A DNA stretch of 64,000 nt from Cenococcum geophilum 1.58 (lineage: Eukaryota > Ascomycota > Dothideomycetes > Gloniales > Gloniaceae): NCBI GenBank assembly GCA_001692895.1, contig KV748196.1, positions 2,294,001-2,358,000 of the forward strand, read 5' to 3'. The position numbers were made by a program, and so were the translations under genes. Within the stretch, counting starts at the first letter, position 1. Each line of letters begins with the position of its first letter. Under the pieces are notes generated by a model that made no database searches, was not told the DNA's origin, and worked only from the letters and a program-made list of their open reading frames with translations. Below are positions 32,935 to 48,324 of this stretch, in pieces.

Positions 32935-34895
32935 CTATGAACCTCTAGGGCCACTCAGCCCGGCGAAAAATGAAGCAAGTCGCTCATTCTCGGATTTGGC
33001 GTCGGTTCCGCCTGGTGTGGAGGCGCCTGCATCGGTATCGGAAGATCGATTTGCTTCGCGATCCTTCATGGCGTTAAGGTTAGCCGGAGTCCAGTTATTA
33101 ACTTACTAACACAATATTGCATGGGCTGTAGGAGAATAGAAATGAAAGAGGTTCTAAGGAACAACAGGGACTATAAAAAAAACCTCTGAGTGCATAAAGA
33201 CAGCAAGCTTACTAGCAACCGTTTAATCATCTCGTCAGCGTTAACTTGAATGCCGCCCATGTTAAATTGCACAGGCCCGATATGCTCTTCGACAACTCCA
33301 CTCGCGTCGTCCTGTGAGATGTACACCGCGTTACCCTTCTTCTTATCTTTAGCGTTCTTCTCGCGTTCGTCTTCTACGCGCAAACGGTCGAGTATCTCCA
33401 CCTGTGATGCAAGGAAAGCCTGTGCATCGCTGGATGGAACTTCCATGCCGTTGCCGTGCTTGGGATTGAGTGAGGACAGAGCGGAGTCGCGTTCGGGGTT
33501 GCGGATCGTTTCTTCATAAATTGATACAGCAGTGGCCTCTTCTTCTGCAGACTCGTCTTCCTCTTCTGCGCCTGGCTGCGCTTCACCGTCTGGGGCACTC
33601 TGTCTGTTTGAGGCATCATTTATCTGATGGTATGGCTGCATATGTGCTGGTATTTGAATATCCTCTGACCATGCCAGGCTAACTCCTTCGACATCGAAGC
33701 CCTCCCTAAGTACTCTAATCTTACCCCAGCTATCCCAATTTGGTGGCACAAGAACACGGTCACGGTCAATGACGTTATGCTTGAGTTGTTTTTGCTTTAG
33801 CATCGACTTAATCCCAAGACTTGAGTGGATGAGCGTTTGTAAAGATCCTGGTGCTGAGGGCATCGTGTAGACCAAGCTCGCCCCGTGTTTGAGCAGCACA
33901 GTCCGTAGGTATTGCAGCACGAAATCAAACTCCTCCTCTTTCCATCCACGTTCCCGCTCCAGGCCTTCAATCTTATCCGCATTTTGGCAAACCACACATA
34001 ATGGAATACCCAGTGGCTCGTCCCATTCTCCAGGCCCCAACGGTATCGTCACAGTCTCAGAGGATCCACTTCCAGTGTTATCAGAAGAACCGCCCACCCC
34101 CCGCCCTCGGTCCCGCCAGTTATTAATATTTTCCTCCATGACGTCCTTTGACTCATCGTCAAGAGAAGAAACAAGTGAACGAAGCACACGGATCCATTCA
34201 CGAAGTTGGCGTAACCATAGCCATGGATGGGACCAGTCCAGAAGGATCACAATGAGCATATTCGGAAGTGTCCGGGGGGTGAGGTAGGGCTTGAGGAGAG
34301 GCGTGAAGGATGGTGTGGGGGTGTTAAGGAGATAGAGAGAGAGGCGCGCGAGTGTATCTGGTAGAAATTAGTTAATGTTGGAGTGCGGATGAGTAAAGTG
34401 AGGCATCGAAAAAGATATACCTTCATGATCTGCATCTAACACGTCCTGGTATGTATAACCCAACGCGAACTGGTTTGCTATGGGCGGTTTCCGACCCCGG
34501 TCTGGTGGTCTTCGGTTGCTTGATGGATCCGTGGAGAGGGATTCCAAGAAATCCTTTTGGGTATCTGGCGTACCACCTGTACGAAATTTAATTAGTGCCT
34601 AAATAACGCCTGTATCAAGTACGTGGGCGCCATGAATACCTAGCACAAGGAGACTCTTTTCCGGTAGTCTCTTCCCACTAGAAACTCCATCTAACATTGA
34701 GGTCCATATTTCCTTCTTGCCCTCCTCACTGCTTCTCGGTCTACTAGATGTATCATGATCACTACCTACGGATCTGGTGGTGTAGTTTGATATTCGTCGA
34801 GATGCAGCCGACATCTCAAGGGTGGATTCGGGGGTTTCAAGACGCGGTTTCGGGGACGTTGAGGAAGAACATTCAGCAGAGCTGCGATTGGGCAC
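32935..34895 (-). CDS. Cytoplasmic dynein light intermediate chain
   Basis: Exons 34895-34640, 34576-34421, 34357-33213 and 33063-32935 join to 1686 nt (561 residues) with GT-AG introns. Landmarks are KEIWTSMLDGVSSGKRLPEK near residue 65, GGTPDTQKDFLESLS, ANQFALGYTYQDVLDADHE, VILLDWSHPWLWLRQLREW, PLCVVCQNADKIEGLERE, and the C-terminal GPVQFNMGGIQVNADEMIKR followed by NERLASFFAGLSG. The last exon restores the conserved tail; without splicing at 33212 the protein would end in a run unlike the family. DLIC links the dynein motor to cargo adaptors on microtubules. The P-loop is degenerate (GGTPDTQ), as usual for fungal members. Divergent from ist3. Confidence 0.94.
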
Positions 34896-35327
34896 TGTAT
34901 TAAAGACGTTGCAATGCTAGAGTCAAGGCTATGGGGTTTCAAAAGCCCTGGCAAAGGGAATGGAGGCGTTTTGTGATATTGTTCAAGCAGACCTAGATTT
35001 CTGGGGGATTGAAGACTTATGAAATTCGCTAGCTCAGCCCTACGACGTCGTTTTCTGCCGACTTCTTACCCAGCCTTCTCTGCAGGAGCTATAGCCACCT
35101 CTCTTCGCGTTCCTACGCGCTCAAACCTCATTACATTCGCTCTTGCCGCCAACCAGTTTCCAGCCAGAGTACCCGACCGCCACCTTAAATGCGACTCGAT
35201 TATTTCTACTACTAAATTACGTTTTGAGAAGCGCGACAGGATTTACTCCAAGCTTCTCCTCTCCGGTATAATTTCAGCCCATCGGGTCTGACATTGGCCG
35301 GCTCTTCTCTCCACCCTCTTTCACATC
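34896..35327. other. DLIC-ist3 divergent intergenic region
   Basis: Shared promoter region of 432 bp. A 90-codon frame (35019-35291, MKFASSALRRRF…) lies wholly in the presumed ist3 leader, ending 36 bases before the ist3 ATG. It looks like a chance or upstream frame. Confidence 0.45.
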
Positions 35328-36272
35328 ATGAATAGCATCCGGCAGATCCAAAACCTCAATAAACGCGAACTCGAAGAAGGCATCACCCCAGAAGGCTCAT
35401 GGCACGCCGACTATCGCGATACTGCCTACATCTACATTGGTGGATTACCTTTTGAGCTCTCCGAAGGCGACGTAATTACCATATTTTCACAGTTTGGTGA
35501 ACCGGTCTTCATTAACCTAGTACGAGACAAGGAAACTTGCAAGTCGAAAGGTTTTGCATTTCTCAAATATGAAGATCAGCGAAGTACAGACTTGGCGGTG
35601 GATAACTTAGGCGGAGCAACAATAATGGGAAGGGTGTTGAGAGTTGATCACACAAGGTATAAGCGGAAAGGTGATGAGGAAGAGGCCGACAACACTCTTG
35701 GGAATGAGAATCTTGAGGAGGATGAGGAGAGCAGTAGGAAGAAGAGGCGCATAGAAAGTGATAGTGAAGGAGAGAGGCCTTTGTTGAAGGAAGAAAAGGA
35801 GCTGGCCGAGCTGGTACGGACACATAACGATGATGATCCTATGAAGGCGTACCTGGTTGAGCAGAAGAGAGAGGAAGTTGAAGCTGCGCTAAAGAAATTG
35901 AAGAAGAGCAGGAAAAAGGATGGTAAACATAAGCACCACCGCTCCAAGCGGCATCGGGACGCATCGGAGGATCGGGAACGGGAGAAACGACGAATAAAGT
36001 CTGGGCTAGAAGATCACCGAAAACACAAGTCACCAAGTCCGAGGGATACAAGGGAATCCACACATCGCCGTAAATCTACTGAACCAAAAGAGCCTGCCCG
36101 AAGACACGATCGTGACCGTTCAGACTCAAGGGATCGTCGGAAACAAAAGTACCCAAGTGTCTCTAATTCTGAGGATGACCGGCGTCGACGACCTCGCAAT
36201 TACAGTCCTTCAGATGAGAGAGAGCGCCGAAGAGATAGGTCACGCAGTAGAGACAGATATTACAGGAGATAA
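35328..36272 (+). CDS. ist3: U2 snRNP/RES complex RNA-binding protein Ist3 (RBMX2 family)
   Basis: Intronless, 314 residues. The N terminus MNSIRQIQNLNKRELEEG is diagnostic of Ist3/Snu17. It is followed by SWHADYRDTAYIYIGGLPF and one RRM (about residues 33-112) with RNP2 YIYIGGL and RNP1 KGFAFLKY. The C-terminal half is highly charged, with Lys-rich blocks and a tail of RD/RS dipeptides. Ist3 is a core subunit of the RES complex, which joins the activated spliceosome and aids splicing and pre-mRNA retention in the nucleus. The yeast protein is shorter; a long charged tail is common in filamentous fungi. Confidence 0.92.
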   Translation: MNSIRQIQNLNKRELEEGITPEGSWHADYRDTAYIYIGGLPFELSEGDVITIFSQFGEPVFINLVRDKETCKSKGFAFLKYEDQRSTDLAVDNLGGATIMGRVLRVDHTRYKRKGDEEEADNTLGNENLEEDEESSRKKRRIESDSEGERPLLKEEKELAELVRTHNDDDPMKAYLVEQKREEVEAALKKLKKSRKKDGKHKHHRSKRHRDASEDREREKRRIKSGLEDHRKHKSPSPRDTRESTHRRKSTEPKEPARRHDRDRSDSRDRRKQKYPSVSNSEDDRRRRPRNYSPSDERERRRDRSRSRDRYYRR

Positions 36273-37252
36273 CACCAGCAAAAGATACCCAATAGACACG
36301 TATCCTTGAGTCTTCCTCTGTCTTCAATTCTAATATTTTAAACTATTACCTGCCAGAATATCAACTAATCCGATACAAAACCAAAGAGAAGTGTTGCTCT
36401 TTTGTCGCAATGACTACTGAACCTTGATCATGGCTCCAATTTGGATGGCCTTGGGGAGTTCCAATGTGTTCATTAGTACTGTATATATGGCTCGCGACTC
36501 ATGGACCCACTCGCGATCTGCTAGCTTAGCTTTAGTAGTCAGAATCAAGCATTCCAATTACCCCGGACGCACTGGATCGTACCAATACGTTTACTAACAA
36601 CTTCACATTACTGGAGTACCGAAAACTCCCAAGCAGCAGTACCTGATCAATACATACTCAGGAGTATGTATATATGTAACTATACCTTGGAGGAATAAGA
36701 GGCTGAAATATTATCAAAATCCTGACCATGGCCGTCAGATCTCTTCCAAGGTAAATGTATTCTTCTCGTGGCCCTAGATCACCAAACTATCCTTAACCCG
36801 CCAAGATTCGTCCATACGTTATCGATAAGAATTTACCAATAAAATCAATGCATTGAAATCGCCGTGCTCAGGAATATACAGCTGTGAAGAGGTTCGAAAT
36901 CGGGAAACGGCCAAAGCTCCGGGGGAGGCTTTTTTGAGACATGATTTGGTTGAACACTATATTGAGTCGGCTGAACAAGGTCTATATCGTGAAGGACAAC
37001 TCCGCGGAACCTCCGCCATGAAAAGATTTTTGAAATTCTGGCACCGACATATCTCCGAGTCAATCAGAGAAGCCAAGTTTGCCAAGACGATAATGAAGCA
37101 CCAAGCTCAACACCAAGATGACTTGGGCGGGGTTCCACGGTCCAATCCACCCAAAGCCCCCGGTAATCTAGGCCGGTCCCAAAACAGCAGTACGCCATCT
37201 CTTGCCCCTCGTGGACCCTGAAAATTTCGTATTTGTTTATAAACATCCGACA
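36273..37252. other. Intergenic region upstream of the metacaspase
   Basis: The first 550 bp are AT-rich without coding signal. From 36853 a 122-codon plus-strand frame runs to 37221 without any family feature. The frame that continues into the metacaspase is open only from about 37160, after a TAG, so an N-terminal metacaspase exon may lie here but could not be placed. Confidence 0.4.
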
Positions 37253-38260
37253 ATGCGCCGCAAGTCCCTGCTTATCGGCATCAGTGTGCTCACCCCCGCC
37301 CCCTCTTTGTCCTTCAGCTGATGGCTTATGCGTAGAGCAGATTACACCGGCTCCTCCCATGAACTTCAAGGCTGCCACCAAGATGTGCACAATGTGCTCT
37401 CCTTCTTGGCTGAAAAGGACTACCCTACCGACTCGCGATCCATGGTAGTGTTGGCCGACGACCGCGACCGCAGAGGCCCGTTCTTCCCCACTGCCCGCAA
37501 CATCCTCGCCGCCATGGATTGGCTTGTTAGCGAGCCCAACNCATGCTGTTTTCTGCACTACAGCGGGCACGGCGGGCAAGTGCGGGATCTGGACGGTGAT
37601 CGAGACTCGGGCTTTGACGACACCATCGTGCCGGTAGATTACGAGACAAACGGGCAGATCGATAGCGATACCCTGCACCGCCATCTAGTCAGCGCATTGC
37701 CGCCAAGCAGCACACTCTTCGTTGTGTTTGACTGCTGCCACTCTGGTTCAGCTATCGAGTTACCCTTCGTGTATCGCACCGACGAGAACGGGGACGTTAA
37801 TTTGATTGATAATGTCAAGCAGGGCATCCACCTCATGTCTGCCGCTTCACATCTCCTCCAAGGAGGCTTTACTTATGACAAGGTTAGCGATGCGCGTGAG
37901 CTGCTCGCCGGCGCGCAGAGCTTCTTCAAAAGCCTAAAGCACATGAGCGACCCCGTCGATGAGGACGGGCTCGGCGAGGAGCACTTTGCGGAGGACTGGA
38001 AGGCCGAGAAAAAGCACGTGTTCATGTATAGTGGATGCAGAGATGATCAGACAAGTGCTGATGCAACCATTACTGGGAGCCATGTAGGTGCGATGTCGTG
38101 GGCCTTTTTACAGGCCATGAGGTACGGAGATGGCGGTATGGGGCAGAGCTATGTCCAGGTGCTGCAGAATACTAGAGGCTTGCTGAAGAACAAGTACCAG
38201 CAGGTTCCACAGTTGAGCGTGGGTATACATACGAACCTAAATCAGCCTCTGAGACTATGA
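37253..38260 (+). CDS. Metacaspase (peptidase C14), short or incomplete N terminus
   Basis: Exon 1 (37253-37283, MRRKSLLIGI) is joined by a 54-bp intron (GTGTGC…GTAGAG) to exon 2 (37338-38260), giving about 317 residues. The p20-like domain has HYSGHGGQVRDLDGD with catalytic His, the next strand DDTIVPVDYE and FDCCHSGSA with catalytic Cys. The p10-like part ends MSWAFLQAMRYGDG…QVPQLSVG. Metacaspases are Ca2+-dependent Arg/Lys-specific cysteine proteases linked to protein quality control and cell death. The usual Gln/Tyr/Pro-rich prodomain is not seen; in-frame sequence upstream of the ATG (ENFVFVYKHPT) hints that the protein starts further 5'. One ambiguous base at 37541 makes a single residue unknown between the first strand and the catalytic His. 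Confidence 0.85.
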
Positions 38261-38940
38261 CGCAGTTTGGGATTGGTCTTATAGATTATTTCTCAGACGA
38301 GTGAGAGCAACCGTAGTTGTATTCGGAGCTTCCAAGGGACACTTTACGAATTCTAGGTTGCTTTATGCCAGATATGGAGGTTTTCATGCAGGAAAATATT
38401 CGATTTAAATAGAAAGGTCACTCACTCAGGCTCAGGATCCTTTCAGTGCAATACAAATAAGGAAGCTCGATAGTGCTAACCGATATAAAACCGTAGGCTT
38501 GTATTCCTGCGCCCTGTGAACAAGATCCCGAACCCATTCCACCATCATTTACAGCACTATTTATATTCCTAACAAAAAGTAATTATACAGACTGGTTTGC
38601 ATCGTTAAGATGAGAATGAATTTGGATTCGAGGAACCGCATTAGAATTGCGAAGGATTATCGGGTAAGGAGTCTCGAAGGCAGCCTATCGAATGTCAAGT
38701 TGAACGCTCACCTCAGGGACTATTTTGCTGCAGGTAGAGTAAGGGAGCTGTAGCCTACCCGACACACACTCGTTGTGTCTACTAGTAGCAATTAACATCT
38801 AGACTTTCGGATTATCTCACCATCTCGGACCCGCGGTGGCGGGAGCCGGCGCAGTGGATAGGCGCAGGAAGTGGCGTGGTGAAAAAATATCATTGACAAC
38901 CCTAGGATTCACAGCCGCCCTGTGATGTTTGCTGTCTCCC
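38261..38940. other. Intergenic, nothing seen
   Basis: Metacaspase 3' flank and unassigned sequence without conserved frames. Confidence 0.5.
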
Positions 38941-39608
38941 TGCTGCGCTTAAGTTGGCACAACGCGAGACGAAGACCTGCATCTTGTTCATCCGAGCCTG
39001 TCTATTCAGCGGTAGCCCATTGAAGAGGGCGTCCCAAAGCCTGCTTAACAATTTGCAGCAGGTCGGACAGTCTAATTTGCGCCTATTATAGCGGCCACTT
39101 CTCTCCTTGGCGGTGTCTTTCTTTGGAAGTCGACATGGAAACAACCAGACATTACAGAAAGGAATACGACTATATGGATCGACTCTAAAGGACTTGAATT
39201 CTACCTTAAGTGATCCAACATGTGCGGCATCTGATGAAGTGTTCGTTTCGGTAATGGCACTAAGCCTTCTTGAGGTGAGTAAGAGGGAAGTTAAGGTCAG
39301 GGCTACATATCTGCTGAATATCTGCTGAGTATTGTTGTTTTATGTAACAGTGCTTCGTCCCTTCCGGTGGCTCAATAATACGATTGGCCTAGAAAAGCTC
39401 TTTGAACTTAGAGGACCGACGGCATATTCCTCGCTTCCAAAATGAATGTCTCTTGAAACTACCCGCCCCATACAAATATTACGTCACTGTACAAGGAAAA
39501 CCCTCGATCATGTCAAGGTCAGAATGGAAGCAAATACCGTGGGCTGATCCAGCTACCCAAAAACGATCAAATCAATATCTTTTCGATCTCGTCGCTGAAT
39601 GCCCATAA
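38941..39608 (+). pseudogene. Decayed fungal-specific transcription factor (C-terminal part)
   Basis: Protein-like segments run in one direction with breaks. From about 38943 the frame reads AQRETKTCILFIRACLFSG, then a TAG at 39091, then LAVSFFGSRHG, NQTLQKGIRLYGSTLKDLNS and SVMALSLLE up to a splice donor at 39273. After a plausible acceptor near 39350 the frame reads LNNTIGLEKLFELRGPTAYS and hits a stop. A shifted frame (39402-39608) continues LPAPYKYYVTVQGKP, SEWKQIPWADP and FDLVAECP. This order is that of the fungal-specific transcription-factor region of Zn2Cys6 regulators. No Zn2Cys6 cluster is present here. Stop plus frameshift mark it as a relic. Confidence 0.6.
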
Positions 39609-40961
39609 CTCCATCGGGATGGGAATTTTCTTTTGTCGGATATGGCTCAGCACTCAGAGTGTAGCTCTTTATTCACCGATACGACTACGACAGCGCTACG
39701 TTTGTTAGAGGAGTTAAAGGTATGGCGATGGCAATGGAATCAAGGATAACCGTGATCCATACCTCGAAACTTTACCGTCTGATTCACAGATCATTCGTCC
39801 CACTAGCTTACGGACCACAGTGCTTTACTTCTTCAATTTCTCTGCTTCCAATACTATTATGTTGTATAACACGACTCTCATCATACTCCTTAGTATACTC
39901 CGTTCGCTCCGTAGTCCAGGATCCGCCAATTGTTCATTCAGCTTTGGCATTTGCGACGCAGCAATTGAAATCTGTCGGTGTGTAGAATATAGTTTTTCTA
40001 ATCATTGAAAGGGCGTCGTATATTACTTTATGCACATGTCGATGTGTACTGCATAGCATGCCTTAGGTGGTACCTCTTCACCAGAAGGACGATGGCTTGG
40101 TCGTATATTGGAGATAACCGGAAAGCTTCCTGATGCCGCACAGTGGCCGGAGATTTGTTCTGTGGAAGCATTTGTATGGTCTTGTAATTTCAGTGTGATC
40201 TATGGTTAGGAGACGCCAGCTTGACTGTCGTTTAGTTCCGTACACAACTATTCCTCTGTAAAAATTAGTATAGGTACTAGAGGGAAGGTTGATGGAAGTT
40301 ATAATACACATATTCGAGGATGTGATTGTTATTGCGTAATCTATAGTCGAAAATATCTTTCATTAGCTATGATCACAGATAACAGGAATTCCGTTCATCG
40401 TAATGCCACCCCTTCCGGACTCGTTTAATAGACAGTGCTACTGCTATGGTTGTTAGGACGGACATCAATGACGTTGAGTTAGAGGAAGGCAGATTCGCAC
40501 TGCGCGAGAGATGACCGTATTTTTGGGCGGAACCGGCAGCATTATTTGAAGTGTTACTGCTTGGTATTTATTATTGTATATAGCATGGACCACATATGTT
40601 TATCGTAGGGTTCTGGATGACATGGCGGGACGGCGTGGCTGAATGTTCATTGTGACAAACTGAAGCGACCTCACTCGGTTGAGCGGTCCTATAGCACTGG
40701 AATATTATGGCGAATTGCAGTGGAAACATCCAAAGCAATGAGGTGAGAATAGTAAAGTGTTATAGAAATACAGAGTGTCGTCGAGGGATGCGTAGATGGA
40801 TGAGAGGGAATACTAATCCGAAGGCAGAAAAAGTAAGAAAAACTATGGAGCAGAAAATAAATAGAAATACTTATGCTGAACAACCCCAACGACACTAACC
40901 CCTCTAACTTGAAGTCTCCCCTAACCCCACAAGCTCGCTTATAGTGTCTTCCATCCTTCTA
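39609..40961. other. Long intergenic stretch
   Basis: About 1.35 kb with only short frames on both strands and AT-rich tracts. No gene, RNA gene or terminal repeat recognised. Confidence 0.45.
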
Positions 40962-41747
40962 CTAACCACTGCCCCCCGAAATAGCGGCCGAAATCATTAT
41001 CATCTGGACAGTGCGCCTGCGATCAATTTCTTTCTTCAGCATAAGCATGCAGGTGGCGACAATAACAGCCTCATCCATCGCCTCTGCAGCATCCTGGCTG
41101 AGAACAAGCTCGCCACCGTTGCCCGCACTGCACTTGGATGATCCAGGGGATCTTGTATCTTCATCCCGCACCAGCTGTGCAATCCTCTTTCCATTCTTGG
41201 CCGAGCCGTCTCTCCTGTAAAGTACGAGAAGTGTTGCCTTCTTTCCTCCAGCTAGTCTCTCCCGCTCGTACGTCCACTCGAATATTCTCCCATCCGGCAT
41301 GACAAACTTCTGCGAGCGTGATGTCCATTTTGATACTGTCTTGATCGCATTGGCCTTCGGATCAGCACTCGGCCCAAGCAGTTGAAGGACAGGATCGCGG
41401 CTAGGCCCCCAAAAGTAAGTTGTGCTGACAAGATTATTCCGGGAGGTGTCGGACAAGACACAACTGCCTGACCAGCGCTTTTCTCGTGTGGACTGGAAGG
41501 CAAGGGAACCGTCGGCATTGTAAATGCCTATCTCTAACTCAGATGGGGGGAGCGGTAGCCGCAATACTGGAATGCCTCGTGTACTGATGAAGAGGGATTT
41601 GCCGGCGATGAATTGGGGATTCTCCGCTGTGCTCACTGCAGTGGTGCCAGAGGCAATGGACGCTGCAGAGGTCTTGAGTTCCTCCTTCTCCTTTTCAGAA
41701 ATCATACTGATGTCGACAGTTTCTTCTTTAAGGTATTCCGAGGCCAT
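40962..41747 (-). CDS. Conserved-looking protein of unknown function (261 aa)
   Basis: One uninterrupted frame starting MASEYLKEETVDIS. The centre is rich in beta-strand pattern (FIAGKSLFISTRGIPVLRLP, LEIGIYNADGSLAF, FVMPDGRIFEWTYERER, ATLLVLYRRDG), followed by a helix (EAMDEAVIVATCMLMLKKEI) and a short hydrophobic end (MIMISAAISGG). This looks like a compact beta-rich fold with a C-terminal helix, somewhat like tubby/LURP-type proteins, but I cannot name the family. No signal peptide. It is flanked by decayed transcription-factor fragments on both sides. Confidence 0.65.
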   Translation of the reverse strand: MASEYLKEETVDISMISEKEKEELKTSAASIASGTTAVSTAENPQFIAGKSLFISTRGIPVLRLPLPPSELEIGIYNADGSLAFQSTREKRWSGSCVLSDTSRNNLVSTTYFWGPSRDPVLQLLGPSADPKANAIKTVSKWTSRSQKFVMPDGRIFEWTYERERLAGGKKATLLVLYRRDGSAKNGKRIAQLVRDEDTRSPGSSKCSAGNGGELVLSQDAAEAMDEAVIVATCMLMLKKEIDRRRTVQMIMISAAISGGSG

Positions 41748-42406
41748 TTTCGAGCGTTGAGGAAAAGTAATGGAAAAGTGTTTAGAGCTATTCAGTGATT
41801 AGCGTTGAGAGGTTAGTTGGGATCTTGCTAGGGAGAACGCCGCATATTTATGAGTGCCATTTTGCGGCCGTGTAGATATGATGACTTTTCAGTCTGCGAT
41901 ACGTGTGTGAGGCGCTCACAAGGTTGACTTTGGATGGCTTTGTTGGGTTGTCGTTGACTGGCGAGGCTGACTGCTTCCTCGTATTTCGCATTCTCCTCTT
42001 TTGTGGAGGCCAAGCAGCAGGTCCGTAACTACTTTAGATGTTCGTAGCCGTAATCAATACGACTCGATGAAAGCGCAAGGCATAAACTGTACGGCGATGC
42101 CGGGGACGCTTATTAGAATACTCCTAATCAATCTCCCTCGCACCTTAGTATCCTAGATATAGTTATAGTTATATATTTACAACGATATAATTACCTAAAG
42201 AACCTATTACATCAAATATATATATTATAACTATTATAGTTAGGACATAGCTCATAGAAAAGGGTAAAAATCGATTCTTAAAACAATTAAATCTTACCAA
42301 AGCGACGCCCATAAGCTCTCAGACGCTTCGTGAAAGAATTTGAAATATAGGGAGCAGATATGAGTGTATCCTGCCCCGTAACCAAGCACGTCGTGCACGT
42401 GATAGA
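41748..42406. other. Intergenic with a short minus-strand frame
   Basis: Promoter side of the 261-aa gene. A 61-codon minus-strand frame (42013-41828, MASTKEENAKYEEAVSLA) is helical and could be a tiny gene or upstream frame, but support is thin. 42140-42260 is AT-rich. Confidence 0.35.
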
Positions 42407-42522
42407 TCACGTGACGGTACGCGGGCCACCTTGTAGATATCTTCTCGGGCCATCGAGCCCCTTAGATTCTTCCTCATAGAGCATCATTCATATATTCCAT
42501 GCCAGCCTAGCCACTGCCCTGA
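42407..42522 (+). repeat. Dispersed ~120-bp repeat, copy B
   Basis: Relative of 25466-25584 in the same orientation, from ATCACGTGAC to CCCTGACA, with shared blocks GTAGATATCTTCTCGGG and ATTCTTCCTCATAGAG. Confidence 0.75.
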
Positions 42523-42848
42523 CACGTTTCAATATGAAGGATTTAGATTGCACACGTCCGTGCGATTTACAAAGCCACAGACACGCGACAAATTAGGAAG
42601 GAACGCGTTCTTTCTGCTGGACTTTCAGTTCATATTCAATCTGACGGTTTTACAACCGAACAGTCCCTAACTCACTTAGTACTATTTATCAAATAATTTG
42701 TAGGACCGTACCATTTGCGTCTGGACATGGGAAAAGATTTTGGCTGAATAAGTTTGTAGCACATGCGTCAGGCCCTACAAGCTCAATCGTCTTGGCTGTG
42801 CCTTGGATATGTTCCCGATAGATGTCTGTAGTTGTGCATTGCATGGCC

Positions 42849-43139
42849 TCAAATAAAGAAAGCATCGGGTGTACAAATCATGTCAACGCTTGGCTTTTCC
42901 AGCATGAGGAGAGTAGAGTGGGCCGCGAGGGTTTTTCGGTACAGCCCGTAAGCTTCTCTTAGGGCGGCTGGATTAGCAGCTTCAATAGCGCAGAAAGCTG
43001 AAGCTGTTACTTGTACAGAAAGATCCAAGACAACGTTCGTGCTATTTAAGGAGAGATCCGGTAGTTTATACATCCAAGTCGACCTTGCAGACTCTTCTCC
43101 AGGAGACATGAAATAAAAAAGGAAGTCTGCGAAGAACAT
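42849..43139 (-). pseudogene. Fragment of a fungal-specific transcription factor
   Basis: A 96-codon frame reads PGEESARSTWMYKLPDLSLN, then VVLDLSVQVTASAFCAIEA and ALREAYGLYRKTLAAHSTLL. The pattern (ALDLSVQA… then a helix with YG.AL..L) is that of the first part of the fungal-specific transcription-factor region. The corresponding next helices appear on the opposite strand 3.5 kb away (38941-39608), so the two need not derive from one gene. No DNA-binding cluster and no continuation are visible. Confidence 0.5.
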
Positions 43140-43725
43140 CTGAGGTTGACAGATGCCTGCTATGGCGAAGAAAGTAAAACATATTGAGGCTCGTAGAGAG
43201 ATACAGAAGGTGGAGTAACCTGCTGTGGTGCCGCGGGACTAAGTCTTCGAACTATTCTGCGTTTTTAACGAGAAGTTCCAGACCTCATCTCAATAATTAC
43301 CGGGCCCTAAAGAGGACCTGGACAATCTCGGTTCGCCCGGGTGCATTGCAAACGTTGCGTCGCATTTAATCCGCTTCCAACGACAGGTATGGGCAGGCGT
43401 GAGTTCAAGATGCCATTGGACGCCGTTGAAATGCCAAGCTTTCAACCGGGTCGGTCAATCGTCTCTCAGTAAGTTATGCTGACTATTCAACACATTTATC
43501 CATATGGAACGAGCAGACTCGAAGAGCATTAATGCATTCAAACAACACACCCAACCAATCCGAGGTATCATCCTCTAGCAACCATACACATCCGACCCAG
43601 CCACCCACGCTCAGTCATTTGAGAAACGCCCTCCCTCCTAGAGTCATAAATCCATGCGATCAACACCCTGAGTCCAACTCAGACAAGGTAAAGATATCCT
43701 TAAGCAGGATGAAGAAAACACGACA
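43140..43725. other. smc3 downstream region
   Basis: 3' flank of smc3 with short unsupported frames. Confidence 0.5.
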
Positions 43726-47682
<3,957 letters not shown>

Positions 47683-47878
47683 TCAAAAAAAAAGAGAGTA
47701 CGGAGCAGACACAAATTTTAGGCCAGCTGCAAATTTATGGCCATCAAGTCATATTTGCGCTCGTGAATAGAAGCCCTGTAGCAGTTCCCTTGCGATGAAC
47801 TGCGCGACGATTCGACGCGGGTCGCGTCTGAGAGACGCCAAGCCCCGGAAAAACTTTGCAGCGGAGCTTTCGGCTGTA

Positions 47879-48315
47879 ACGTTTTAGCCACCCAGTCGAG
47901 CCAGCCACCCGGTCGAGCCACCCCAAAACACATCAAAATCTACCAACTTTAACCTTTTATAACTCCACCCCTATTAAAGATATTTAAATAAAAATTTAAA
48001 TATAGCCGCTTATATATAAAGGTATTTTATTTATCATATTTTTAAAAGAGTATTACATCATTATTTCTATTTATTACCTAATTCGGTCCCTTTTAGGTCA
48101 TATAGGCTTTTATTAAGTATTTATTAGCTTAAATATATAATACCTTTTTNAAAAATATTATAAATAGAATACCTCTATATATAAGTAGCTATATTTAAAT
48201 TTTTATTTAAATATNTTTAATAAAGGTGGAGTTATAAAAGGTTAAAGTTGGTAGATTTTGATGTGTTTTGGGGTGGCTCGACCGGGTGGCTGGCTCGACT
48301 GGGTGGCTAAAACGT
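47879..48315. mobile_element. TA-flanked MITE (437 bp) with ~130-bp inverted repeats
   Basis: Left end ACGTTTTAGCCACCCAGTCG, right end its complement. TA is duplicated outside (47877-47878, 48316-48317). Arms match over about 130 bp through a CACATCAAAATCTACCAACT block and then an A/T-rich part. The centre (about 48010-48170) is AT-rich and unpaired. Ambiguous bases at 48150 and 48215. It lies 235 bp upstream of the smc3 start, in its promoter. Confidence 0.87.
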
Positions 48316-48324
48316 TAACGTGTT

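Noticed and set aside
35019-35291. 90-codon frame with a presequence-like start upstream of ist3
   Set aside because: It lies wholly in the short interval before the ist3 ATG and has no recognisable domain; most likely leader sequence.
36853-37221. 122-codon frame upstream of the metacaspase
   Set aside because: No metacaspase prodomain composition and out of frame with the catalytic exons; no splice path found.
37064-37684. 206-codon minus-strand frame over the metacaspase
   Set aside because: It is the antisense shadow of the high-GC p20 exon, which has intact catalytic motifs on the plus strand.
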